From Mesocentrotus franciscanus (lineage: Eukaryota; Echinodermata; Echinoidea; Camarodonta; Strongylocentrotidae), in NCBI GenBank assembly GCA_037976565.1, contig CP137683.1, forward strand, positions 14,775,699 through 14,839,698: a DNA stretch of 64,000 bases, read 5' to 3'. Positions 58,301 through 64,000 of the stretch are shown in pieces; position 1 is the stretch's first letter, and each line of letters begins with the position of its first letter. The notes beneath the pieces were generated by a model. That model did no database searches. It had not been told where the DNA came from and worked only from the letters and a program-made list of their open reading frames with translations. A program made the translations under genes and the position numbers.

Positions 58301-60168
58301 TCACGTACAATGTGCACCATCTCCACTCCCTGGAGAGTATTTGTACCATATGGTCATCGTGAGGGCATATGGCAATTACTAACACAAAGGCTTTCGTAAT
58401 CCTACCAGGTTAAGCATTAACATTGGAACAAAAAAGATGACACTGATTATATGTCTCTCTCATGATTGAAAGATAAAGGTGAGTTCTGGTCATGCGATTG
58501 CATTGTGACAGAAACGATGTGGAATCGATCAGAAAAGGTTGATCATCTAGCATCTAGTATTGGTGTTTACTGCAAGGTTCTGGAATCATCAAAATGATAA
58601 GAAATTTGGCCCAGTCTTGGTAAAGTTACAAGCACTGTACACAGAAATATGTATATGGGACTACACGAACATGTGGCATAAAAATCCGTCCCGATTTGTA
58701 TGCTGTTACATGCCATATTTAGAATATTAAGGCATTTGAAGAGCCATGCTTTTCAGGGAACATTTTTTATCTGATGTTCTTCCACACTTGCATAATAACA
58801 ATGATAACGCTCCCAAATTATTTGTCACCTCTTCCCAAAACTCAACTTTCTCTTTAAGTGCGTCCATATTTTATTTAGGAAGATTCAAGATTCAAGTTTT
58901 ATTGTCCATATCTTATCTAAACATCTACATCTACAATGTGAACATAGACAAACATGGTATTGTATGTAAGACATTTTTTTCCTCTATGAATGTATTGCAA
59001 TTTTAAAAAATTTATATTGAACCTTCATCTCCCTCTTTATTTTGTTAAGTCATGTATTTGGACAAACATTCTCCTTTATAGAAATGTATTTTCATTGTTC
59101 AGTGATACATTTTGTAATACATGGCTTCGTCATGTAATAATGAATGATCCCTGAATAGAAATTGATTTGTTGTTGAGAATAAACCACCTTGAATAATAAA
59201 TTGTTTTGTTGTTCACCAGGCATCGCATTTACAGAATCCGACACCGCTGCCATGAAGGCACGAAGCAAGGCAAGAAATAACACACCTGGGAAAGCCCTCT
59301 TAACAAGTAAGTCGATCACACTCATAATGGATTATCTTCATTTTAATATTAAATATGATGTTTTCTTCTTCTTTTTCTGTCTTAGGTTTGCTTATGCTAA
59401 TTTTCTCAGCTGGTAAGAACAATCAAATTTTGCGGAGTATCAACAGATGATTTTCATATTTTCTTTGTAGTACTTTGTAGTACTTTTTTGTTTTTGTTTT
59501 TTTGTGTTGCTTTTTGAAGGATACGATTATAGATTCAATTAATATATATTGCCATCTGCATTTCCAGGTAAAGGATATTGAAATGTTAATAAGCATTTCG
59601 CCCATGTTGCTTGGTCAGATAAACCTCTAAGAAAATGTAAAAGGTTGGTTCATGTACGTTTTATGACAGTTGCTTCGCTTTCAACTCAATAATCAAACCA
59701 AATTCCTAAGTCTTGATCCAACATTTTACCTAACTCTGACTCTACACTTGTAATATAAAGCCCAGTCATTACTATAACCCTGTATAACCTGGAGAAATTG
59801 TCACTGGGGAAAATGTCAGATCTATCTTCTTAGAAAATTTGTGCTCTTTTCACAGTCGATCTCAACTTTTTATCTCTACCTCTCTCTCTTTCTATCTCCC
59901 TCCCTCTCTATATGTCTCTCTGTCTCTACCTATTTCTCTCTCCTCTCTCTATCTATCTCTCTATCTATACCTCTCTACCCTCTCTCTTTCTATACCCCTG
60001 TCTATCCCCTTACCCCTCTCTTTCTCTCTCTCTCTCCTCTCTTTTTATCTCTCTGTCTCTCTCTCTCTGTATCTCTTCTCTCTCTGTCTCCCTCTTTCTC
60101 TCACTATCTCTTCTTTCTCTCCCACTCTCTGATAACATTTTGCAGCTAGCGCAGAGCAGGGGAGCTAA
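28197..60168 (+). CDS. KIF5: Kinesin-1 heavy chain, stalk and tail, copy B with two extra upstream exons
   Basis: Exons: 28197-28315, 39853-39920, 41785-41879, 43711-43812, 44162-44222, 45826-45897, 46626-46736, 47217-47353, 51005-51084, 51936-52104, 54074-54144, then 57894-57965 and/or 59220-59306, and 60146-60168. From 41785 on the frame is open and phase-consistent with either penultimate exon: 330 residues using 57894, 335 using 59220. The kinesin-1 landmarks [24 protein letters not shown] and a final EQGS are all present. The first two exons align with the HGAKMKSL and following stalk region, but their junction is one base out of phase with the standard donor. No motor-domain exons lie between copy A and this copy, so it has no visible 5' half. 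It may be an alternative 3' end spliced from the upstream gene, or a non-functional duplicate. Confidence 0.82.
28376..29042. mobile_element. Fold-back element with 25-bp inverted ends
   Basis: CATTGAGTGATTTCAAGTAC at the left and its complement CTTGAAATCACTCAATG at the right. The inside is rich in GGTGTTGGTGTT and AACACCAACACC runs, which could pair as hairpins. No coding capacity. It begins only 60 bases after a kinesin exon. Confidence 0.85.
29043..29640. repeat. Degenerate GACAATGACATT minisatellite
   Basis: About 600 bases built from variants of a 6/12-base unit (gacaatgacattgacagtga). Open frames on both strands here are low-complexity artefacts. Confidence 0.85.
29805..29873 (+). pseudogene. 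KIF5: Isolated third copy of kinesin exon 7, frameshifted
   Basis: Flanks from about 29700 to 29900 match those of exon 7 in copies A and B. The exon reads [19 protein letters not shown], closer to the usual kinesin-1 sequence than either complete copy. An 11-bp deletion after AAG removes the RGSSA part and breaks the frame. Splice-like sites remain (acgag before, gtaagt after). No other tail exons accompany it. Confidence 0.85.
29904..29995 (-). mobile_element. Truncated tRNA-derived SINE tail
   Basis: AATAATAATAGGTCCATTTATATAGCGCAGCT matches the tail of the complete SINE at 51113-51407 but lacks the tRNA head. It directly follows the orphan exon 7, at the same place as in copy B. Confidence 0.65.
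30020..30185 (-). mobile_element. SINE fragment (family of 7622 and 13943)
   Basis: AATAATAATAATCTGGATTTATAAAGCGCTTAATACG and CACAATGTGCACCATCTCCACTCCCTGGGGAG match the body of that SINE. Confidence 0.7.
30456..31087. mobile_element. Inverted-repeat element, TIR ATGCCTAGATTACATTTG
   Basis: ATGCCTAGATTACATTTGGCC at the left and GGGCAAATGTAATCTAGGCAT at the right. The interior is GC-richer than its surroundings and full of 'gtgcgga/tccgcac' and 'cgtag/ctacg' inverted words, so it probably folds into many hairpins. Open frames across it are not credible genes. Confidence 0.82.
31888..32015 (+). mobile_element. SINE-like fragment, inverted partner at 34160-34310
   Basis: CGATGCGCTACAGTGCCATTTGGTAATTAGGCATTAATCC and GTCCTCGGAGAGGACTTAAAGCCGTCGGTCC recur as the complement at 34160-34310. 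'ttaatgcctt(g/a)ccaaa' is also inside the SINEs at 8280 and 51300. Confidence 0.5.
32400..33145. repeat. Degenerate short repeat AAAAGGGGCACTTATNAGA, left arm
   Basis: More than 20 irregular units of roughly 22-30 bases. The complementary repeat (AAGTGCCCCTTTT) occupies 35755-36185. Confidence 0.85.
33160..33260. repeat. CT-rich tract
   Basis: Pyrimidine-rich run with tctctctctct, ending just before unrelated AT-rich sequence. Confidence 0.8.
33555..33865 (+). mobile_element. CR1/L2-like LINE 3' fragment
   Basis: Translation with stops and frame changes shows [27 protein letters not shown] and [10 protein letters not shown], conserved C-terminal pieces of CR1/L2 reverse transcriptases, then GCTATATAAATTTATTATT. 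Inactive. Confidence 0.8.
34160..34310 (-). mobile_element. SINE-like fragment (partner of 31888)
   Basis: Complement carries GCGCTAGTGCCCTTTGGTAAGGCATTAATCC and GTCCTCGGAGAGGACC. Confidence 0.5.
35590..35665 (-). mobile_element. SINE tail fragment
   Basis: ATAATAATAATATTCCACTTTTGTATGGCGCTTAATACATC and AAGCGCTTTACAGATA resemble the tail of the SINE at 7622. Confidence 0.5.
35755..36185. repeat. Degenerate AAGTGCCCCTTTT repeats, right arm
   Basis: Inverted counterpart of the repeat at 32400-33145; the two form the subterminal arms of the 4.6-kb element. Confidence 0.8.
37490..38150. repeat. Polypyrimidine tandem repeat, about 180-190 bp, about three units
   Basis: Units begin with a 'gatccacac.ttgttggcggga' segment (37519, then 37711, then a weaker 37885) followed by a long CT/TTC run. 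A fourth related unit is at 34575-34745. Open frames here are low-complexity. Confidence 0.75.
38646..39107. mobile_element. Fold-back element, TIR TTAGACCCCGTTCTCA
   Basis: TTAGACCCCGTTCTCATTCA at the left and TGAGTGAGAACGGGGTCTAA at the right. Internal 'gagcggtct' and 'agaccgctc' words repeat in both orientations. It abuts the next element directly. Confidence 0.85.
39108..39628. mobile_element. Fold-back element AGATACTATGTC, first copy
   Basis: Starts AGATACTATGTCCCTTTTGC and ends GCAAATGGGACATAGTACCT, followed by TTAA. A second nearly identical copy is at 44318-44845. Confidence 0.85.
39853..39920 (+). CDS. KIF5: Second kinesin stalk exon upstream of copy B
   Basis: Acceptor ttttgtgcag, donor atgcag|gtgagt. 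Encodes [17 protein letters not shown] and SATEMQ, aligning in position with the kinesin-1 stalk after HGAKMKSL. It needs one base from the previous exon and leaves phase 0, matching the CAG start of the exon at 41785. Very acidic and poorly conserved. Confidence 0.65.
40605..41231. mobile_element. ATGCCTCCG-ended element with about 150-bp internal repeats
   Basis: ATGCCTCCGCC at 40605 and GCGGAGGCAT at 41231 are inverted ends. Three internal units contain ttgacctcgtgacccc and atctaatcagttcattggctc (near 40749, 40895, 41048). It ends with ACGTACGTACATACGGACGGAC. I recall similar 'pearl'-type elements in molluscs. It lies inside copy-B-only sequence. Confidence 0.7.
41785..41879 (+). CDS. KIF5: Kinesin copy B exon 1 (homologue of 757-851)
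   Basis: Acceptor ataacagag, donor agga|gtaagt. Encodes [20 protein letters not shown] and [11 protein letters not shown]. Follows the 39920 exon in phase 0. Confidence 0.75.
42162..43439. mobile_element. Harbinger-like non-autonomous element, TTA target duplication
   Basis: AGGCCGGCTCACA at the left and TGTGAGCCGGCCT at the right, with TTA outside on both sides (42159-42161, 43440-43442). Copy A has a single TTA at the matching point (near 1136). Three-base TTA/TAA duplications are typical of PIF/Harbinger. No transposase; a TTAA element is nested at 43004-43390. Confidence 0.82.
43004..43390. mobile_element. TTAA-flanked fold-back element AGGTATAGACCAG, copy 1
   Basis: TTAA at 43000-43003 and 43391-43394; ends AGGTAAAGACTAGTTTTGG and CCAGAACTGGTCTTTATCT. 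Other copies are at 49735-50101 and 58470-58853. Confidence 0.85.
43711..43812 (+). CDS. KIF5: Kinesin copy B exon 2
   Basis: Acceptor atttgacag, donor ctcag|gtaaga. Encodes [20 protein letters not shown] and [13 protein letters not shown]. Lacks the extra heptad of copy A and so represents the ancestral length. Confidence 0.9.
44162..44222 (+). CDS. KIF5: Kinesin copy B exon 3
   Basis: Acceptor gatctccacag, donor gta|gtaagt. Encodes [20 protein letters not shown]. It keeps the acceptor and the SQQFD residues that copy A has lost. Confidence 0.9.
44318..44845. mobile_element. TTAA-flanked fold-back element AGATACTATGTC, second copy
   Basis: TTAA at 44314-44317 and 44846-44849. Inserted into the copy B intron; the copy A empty site is near 1973 (gcatttagtgag). 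Confidence 0.88.
45826..45897 (+). CDS. KIF5: Kinesin copy B exon 4
   Basis: Acceptor ttttttaag, donor aag|gtgaga. Encodes [20 protein letters not shown], the family-typical form of this block. Confidence 0.92.
46626..46736 (+). CDS. KIF5: Kinesin copy B exon 5
   Basis: Acceptor ctccatcag, donor cag|gtaaaa. Encodes [20 protein letters not shown] and [17 protein letters not shown]. It has unusual C and H replacements but keeps the TKVHKQ end. Confidence 0.92.
47217..47353 (+). CDS. KIF5: Kinesin copy B exon 6
   Basis: Acceptor gatttaag, donor agag|gtttgt. Encodes [20 protein letters not shown], then [20 protein letters not shown]. Six replacements against copy A in 46 codons. Confidence 0.95.
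47800..48085. repeat. GAT-rich trinucleotide low-complexity tract
   Basis: Imperfect gatgatgacggcgatgatg runs; open frames on both strands are artefacts. Lies in the copy-B-only part of the intron after exon 6. Confidence 0.88.
48579..48900. mobile_element. Fold-back element, TIR GGGTGGTATTC
   Basis: GGGTGGTATTCTCTTAAGTTAAG at the left and CTTAACTTAGTTCGCGCTATCGGAATACCACCC at the right. Repeated 'ttagttcacac' / 'gtgtgaacta' words occur inside. Confidence 0.75.
49405..50175 (+). mobile_element. LINE C-terminal fragment split by a TTAA element
   Basis: Broken frames include [28 protein letters not shown] and, after the insertion at 49735-50101, RDCLNKVI. This matches the C-terminus of CR1/L2-type LINE proteins with VHNLAPSYL. 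Confidence 0.72.
49735..50101. mobile_element. TTAA-flanked fold-back element AGGTATAGACCAG, copy 2
   Basis: TTAA at 49731-49734 and 50102-50105. The LINE frame on both sides shows a precise insertion. Confidence 0.9.
50570..50850. repeat. Degenerate ATTAGACCAAATGG minisatellite
   Basis: Irregular 14-20-base units around attagacca.atgg / agactaattgg. Confidence 0.7.
51005..51084 (+). CDS. KIF5: Kinesin copy B exon 7
   Basis: Acceptor tgtaccag, donor ttg|gtaagt. Encodes [20 protein letters not shown] and GGGAQI. VDSS replaces VDRI. Confidence 0.92.
51113..51407 (-). mobile_element. Complete tRNA-derived SINE
   Basis: On the minus strand it starts at about 51400 with a tRNA-like head: box A TGGTATAGTGG (51380-51390) and a perfect box B GGTTCGAGTCC (51336-51346). 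It ends with AGCTGCGCTATATAAATGGACC and a (TATTATT) tail. That tail resembles the 3' ends of the CR1/L2-like LINEs in the window, so those LINEs may mobilise it. Confidence 0.85.
51936..52104 (+). CDS. KIF5: Kinesin copy B exon 8 (IAK and Gly/Pro tail)
   Basis: Acceptor cctttcag, donor gtc|gtaagt. Completes QIAK, then [20 protein letters not shown] to [15 protein letters not shown]. Two extra glycine codons compared with copy A. Confidence 0.92.
52580..52805 (-). mobile_element. SINE fragment
   Basis: ACGAAATACGGTCTCTATTAAAGCGCTTCACAG through CCCATTTCACTCCTGGGTATGGAGTGG matches the SINE body at 7650-8290. The tRNA head is missing. Confidence 0.65.
52806..53990. other. Copy-B-only AT-rich insertion, origin unknown
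   Basis: Not matched in copy A. The minus strand ends in an AATAAATAAATAAAAAATAAA tail near 52830, which looks like the 3' end of a retroelement. Weak broken frames exist but no domain is recognisable. Contains a near-perfect palindrome (53158-53287). Confidence 0.5.
53158..53287. repeat. Near-perfect 130-bp palindrome
   Basis: The arms of 63-68 bases meet at CTGCTTAATAAGCAG with a one-base centre; the only clear difference is one extra CAAAT in the left arm. It could extrude as a cruciform or hairpin. Confidence 0.93.
54074..54144 (+). CDS. KIF5: Kinesin copy B exon 9
   Basis: Acceptor atgtctatag, donor gtg|gtaagc. Encodes [20 protein letters not shown] and PPGG. 71 nt as in copy A. Confidence 0.9.
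54314..57556 (+). mobile_element. RTE-like non-LTR retrotransposon, full length but frameshifted
   Basis: The 12-bp repeat AGATTCAAGTTT flanks it (54302-54313, 57557-57568), and copy A has one copy of it in uninterrupted sequence. The 3' tail is (GATA)n. In order: an AP-endonuclease domain with [28 protein letters not shown] and QIDFILSN; then reverse transcriptase with [47 protein letters not shown] and FADDVALIS; then a C-terminus with [13 protein letters not shown]. About 3.2 kb and a short tandem-repeat tail fit the RTE group. The single frame is split by several frameshifts and a stop, so it is inactive now. Inserted after the duplication. Confidence 0.9.
57894..57965 (+). CDS. KIF5: Kinesin copy B penultimate exon 10a
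   Basis: Acceptor gttcatcag, donor acta|gtaagt. Encodes [20 protein letters not shown] and PVT. Same phase at both ends as 10b, so either or both exons may be used without breaking the frame. Orthologue of copy A exon 10. Confidence 0.85.
58199..58410 (-). mobile_element. SINE fragment shared with copy A (13943-14150)
   Basis: Same SINE at the same intron position as in copy A, so it was inserted before the duplication. Confidence 0.7.
58470..58853. mobile_element. TTAA-type fold-back element, copy 3 (inverted)
   Basis: Complement of the elements at 43004 and 49735. The right flank is TTAA (58854-58857), the left flank TTGA. Copy A lacks it at catgatttaggtgcg (near 14205). Confidence 0.82.
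59220..59306 (+). CDS. KIF5: Kinesin copy B penultimate exon 10b (duplicated exon)
   Basis: Acceptor gttcaccag, donor acaa|gtaagt. Encodes [20 protein letters not shown] and NTPGKALLT, and is nearer to what I recall of the sea-urchin protein than 10a. Its flanks (about 58410-59215) duplicate those of 10a. Confidence 0.85.
59870..60140. repeat. CT-rich tract before terminal exon, copy B
   Basis: Pyrimidine run ending at the acceptor ttttgcag; homologous to 14635-14850. Confidence 0.88.
60146..60168 (+). CDS. KIF5: Kinesin copy B terminal exon and stop
   Basis: Acceptor cattttgcag. With one carried base it encodes TSAEQGS and TAA. One replacement (G to A) from copy A. Confidence 0.87.
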
Positions 60169-63100
60169 TGGGTGACCCCCAGTTTTCATCTGAAGTGATA
60201 CATGTAGAGTAAGAATTCTATCGATACATCATGTGCAACCGTTACTTAGGTAGTAGTGATAGAGAATCAAAGTATATGCATTGTACATTGTAAACACACG
60301 AATGGTTGTGACGCTCGTATATTATATGAAACTCACTTGTGTTTACACATTAAGATACGGCATTAACGCTTGACTCATGGTTATGATAATAAGAATAAGG
60401 TACTCAAATTTGTGTCACATGCAAGAGATTGTATTAACACTAGATTTGCAGTTGGGATATCAAAACGTGTAATATGACAGATTGAATGAAATCTAGTTGG
60501 TAATATTGAATGTTCAATAGATGCAAAACAGATGAGTCTGATATGTAAACTAGAACTTAGTTGTAGCTGTAGTTTAACTAGCGTTTGATTATATACGCCC
60601 TGTATGATGGCTTTCAAATGATCGAGGAAAAATAGAAGAAAAACAAATGATTGAGAATTAAATGTACTGTAGATCAAGCAATTTCACTGGAAATCGTTTT
60701 CAAACATTTCAATTTTTTATTGTGAAATGATTGATTGTAGTGGGTAATATGTATTGTAGTACAATAAAGTTGGTCTTATCCAATGCTGTATAATACACCA
60801 TCTAATATTGTACAAGTTTACATACGTGTAGTGTATACGTCATAAATGTAATGGGTACATATGTAGAAATAAGTTGTTATATCACCAGTACACAATGAAA
60901 ATTAAGAGCATACAAATCTTTACCATACCATAAACTGTTCCATTTGAAGTGGGATTTTATAAGTGGGCTCTTTGGTATTTTAGATGGCTCTTTCGTCCAT
61001 TATCTAGTAAAACATCAAGAATTTTTGTTGCAGGATATTTTTTTGTAAAATTTCACATTATGTAGTGATAATGTAATGTAGCATCAATCTCTTCCAAATG
61101 TTTAGATAATTAGTTGGAAAATCTTCATTATGTTTTCTGATTTTGAGATTTTTGATGATAAGGGCCCAAACTTCTTGTGATACATACACATTTCCAGTGG
61201 ACTTGAAGTATACCTGGCACCCAGTAAAGCCACATCATTATTTTAAGAATGGGATGAGGTATTGATGAAGGATCTTTTTCGTTTATATGTCAAATCAATC
61301 AAAGCTCAACTAGATATACACTAAGTTAGGTTCTTGTATTGTAATGTGTCATGCAGGGTTAAATCATTCTCAATGTGGCCGTATTCTTGAAAAGGGTATT
61401 AATCTTCAAAATTTGATATGAGGTAATATCCTTCTGAATCTCAGCTGACGATACATTGTCATAATGTAGAATAGTTGTTATGATTTGATACAGGTCAATT
61501 CTTAGTCCTATGAAATCTTGATCAGTAATTCAATTTGTATGAGAGAAAGTTAACGGAAAATTTAATTGATGATGAAGGGACCATTTTTTTTTTTTTAATG
61601 CATAGTAACTATTATCAGCCATGTGAAATGATTATATACCTCTCTTTAGAAACCTAGCCATCTGATTGGTCGAAATTGGAGTCGTGATTTTAGCCATGCC
61701 CGTAAAGAAACGAACAATGCCAGGAACGGTCAATAGTACATGAGTGAGATTCCCGTTGCCCCGGGTAACGGGAAAATAGTTAAATTCTCCTGAAATCCCC
61801 ATTGGTTTACGTGTAAACAGTTTCTTTGTGCGAGCGCGAATACCATACAGTGCAGTGTGTGTGCGATTCCCAAATGATCGTAACATTCAGTCGAATTTCC
61901 AGCGAAGATTAACACCAAAATATCAGACAGTGTCTCAGATTTTCTGTGATGTTTTAACCAATCTTTACTCAAGAAATGGATAAGGTAAGAATTCTTGGTA
62001 AATTTGTTGTGTGAATTCGGTATATAAAAGATATATTGACTGCTTTAATATTCGAGGACTAGCTGTTTCTATATTGGCTCTCGGGGACGTTGCATCCTGC
62101 CATGACCCCTCGGCGCGCCGCCCACCGTAGGATGCATATTCATGAAGTTGTACATACGAGCTGATGCATATTCATGCTTCCTCTTACAAATTTAGTTGGT
62201 AGTTCATTCTGCTGTACACAATGTCTGCTTGTAGTGGAGGTAATAATGAAATATTTTGATCCATATTTCTAGCATAAAGAAAAAATCTGATTATCATAAT
62301 GCGATGAAAATAACAGCGTGTGGTATTGTAGACAAAATTGTATTAATTGCAGTGATGTAAATATTTCAAGTGTATACATTAGTCTTAAGGATATATTTCC
62401 CTCTGCTCAGTTGAGGTTTATGTGTACATTTACTGTAAAGAGAGAAATAGACTTTGCTTGAAGCGCTGTAGGCCTATAGCAAGGCCTGTAGCAATATAAA
62501 TGTAGGATAGAATGTTAGCATAGTATTTGCAAAACAAGAGAAGGTATGTACATGTACATTGTGTTGTAAATTACTGCCATTTATTATGTTCAGTTTATTG
62601 AAATTATGTTCAGTTTATTGAATAATGTCCAGTTTATTGAATTATGTTGGGCTCATTTGATTATATTCACTTTATTATGTTCAAAACGTTTATTACATTT
62701 TCTCTAGAATTATTTTGTAATGAAAATGCTGATTATATGTTGCATGAAAGAGTACAAAATCAATTGAAAATGTGAAAACAGTGTTTTGTGTCTCTGTCAT
62801 TAAAAAATTACCCTCATCGCAAAGACAGTAAATATTCGCAGTGCAATATTTGTTCCAAGCAAATAATATTTTGTGATTTATTTGTCGTATAGTGTGGGTT
62901 ATTACCATTTTCTGCCTCCTATGATGTTTCAGTACATTCACACATTTATGTAGAGTGCAGTAAGTGACCGGGTTTAATAACTTCAAATGCAAATGTATTG
63001 TCAACATTGACATAATTATTGATTAATCTCAAAGATTGTAGTTTACATTTCATCTGGAGGAAGCTAAATCTTTTAGTTTATCATTATTTTCTTGATTCTT

Positions 63101-63430
63101 TTTGCTAAGTGAGACAAATTTCTGAAAAGTACACAGAATTACACTATTCACCAAGGAGCTCAGAAAAAATGTAGTGGTCTTTATTACAATGACATACAAA
63201 GATATCTTCCTTAATACAGTATATGATTAAAACATTTATTTCATCATGTTTCTTGCCGTACGCAGACATCAATGTCACTTCCAAACTTCAAAATCCAATA
63301 CTAGATCCTATATTGTGTGATGAGAGCCAGAAAGACCTTGAATCGTATCATTGTATGTTGCGTTAATGCCCTTCTGGCTCTCTCAGATGGTGGAATGTCT
63401 TCAAAGAGAAAAAAGAAAAGAAAGTATCAG
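60169..63430. other. 3' flank of copy B
   Basis: Aligns with 14880-18703. About 61390-62370 has no match in copy A and contains two ATTGG (CCAAT-type) motifs, a short ATG-containing exon-like stretch followed by gtaag, and a GC-rich patch. No gene could be supported. Confidence 0.65.
60763..60768 (+). promoter_or_regulatory. Poly(A) signal of kinesin copy B
   Basis: AATAAA about 595 bases after the stop, in the same context (acaataaagttggtc) as in copy A. Confidence 0.55.
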
Positions 63431-64000
63431 TGATTGGATCACGGAAAGAAAAGAGTTCCAAGTCGAGTATGTCCCATTAAATCGGATAGTCCTCGATAAA
63501 TCGAGTATTTTTTCAATCTGCATACAAATAAAAGATGAAGAAATCCATAGAATCGTTGTCTTGCGATTGCATAATCATTTCTTAAACCAATTACATCGTT
63601 CTATCAAACCATTAAATATTGACTTTGCTAAGCAGATATATCCTTAGTTTGCATCAAAATCCTCTTTTTGTATTTACCAAATGTAAACATACCTAGCCCT
63701 CATGTAAATGTACTTCTTATATCATTCACTTTAAATGTCAAATGAATATTTGCAATAAAGATTGAATATCCATTCTAATCTCATCTTGAGTAATATGACT
63801 GTTTAATAATTTGTTCTGAGTAAAACTTGTTCTAAAACCTGTCATTTATATATTTCGACTGCAATCAAGGAAATACAATCATGAGCTCTCCAGTCTAAAT
63901 ATTCTCACACTGTATCATCTATGAATGTAAAATTTATACAAACCAACATCCGTTTTGTTTCTGTTTCTTAGAATAAAAACTAGAATCAAACTTCTCAAAG
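63431..64000. other. Unrecognised sequence at right edge
   Basis: Beyond the right limit of the duplication. An open frame on + ends at 63647, but it shows no recognisable motif and no splice context; nothing else seen. Confidence 0.5.

Noticed and set aside
63351..63647. 98-codon open frame at the right edge
   Set aside because: No recognisable motif, begins inside the duplicated non-coding flank, and has no splice context.

Overview
This window looks like animal genomic DNA, most likely from a sea urchin. It is AT-rich, has small exons in long introns with GT-AG borders, and is crowded with short inverted-repeat transposons, SINEs and LINE fragments. The echinoid assignment rests on the one recognisable host gene: the encoded protein matches the stalk and tail of conventional kinesin heavy chain (kinesin-1/KIF5), and its very C-terminus (T-S-G-E-Q-G-S-stop) is as I remember it for the sea-urchin protein. 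No prokaryotic genes, rRNA or CRISPR array were seen.

Main structure: the 3' half of a kinesin-1 heavy chain gene is present twice in tandem, both on the + strand. Copy A has eleven exons (757-14879), a stop codon and a poly(A) signal near 15469. Copy B has the same eleven exon positions (41785-60168), an extra penultimate exon and a poly(A) signal near 60763. Two further upstream stalk exons lie only before copy B (28197-28315 and 39853-39920). Similarity between the copies also covers introns and 3' flank, from the left edge of the window to about 18.70 kb and from about 40.43 to 63.43 kb. No motor-domain exon was seen anywhere, so copy A's 5' half must lie to the left of the window and copy B has no visible 5' half of its own. 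A decayed third copy of exon 7 sits alone at 29805-29873.

Because the two copies align, many insertions can be dated to after the duplication and compared with an empty site. In copy A these are a 4.37-kb TA-flanked element carrying a two-exon gene of unknown function (8597-12969), a CR1/L2-like LINE (15543-16674), an hAT-like element (17249-17620) and several fold-back elements. In copy B they are a broken RTE-like retrotransposon with a 12-bp target duplication (54314-57556), a TTA-flanked Harbinger-like element (42162-43439), and fold-back elements flanked by TTAA.

Region by region: 0-15.5 kb, kinesin copy A; 15.5-18.7 kb, duplicated 3' flank with LINE and hAT-like insertions; 18.7-28.2 kb, mostly unrecognised AT-rich DNA with low-complexity and short tandem repeats; 28.2-40.4 kb, one kinesin exon, a long intron holding nested transposons (including a 4.6-kb long-terminal-inverted-repeat element at 32077-36668), then a second exon; 40.4-60.2 kb, kinesin copy B; 60.2-63.4 kb, its duplicated 3' flank; 63.4-64 kb, unrecognised sequence.

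Both copies have fully open, phase-consistent coding exons, yet they differ by more replacement than silent changes. That is unusual for kinesin-1 and points to relaxed or diversifying selection, or to non-functional copies. A haplotype-duplication assembly error must also be excluded.
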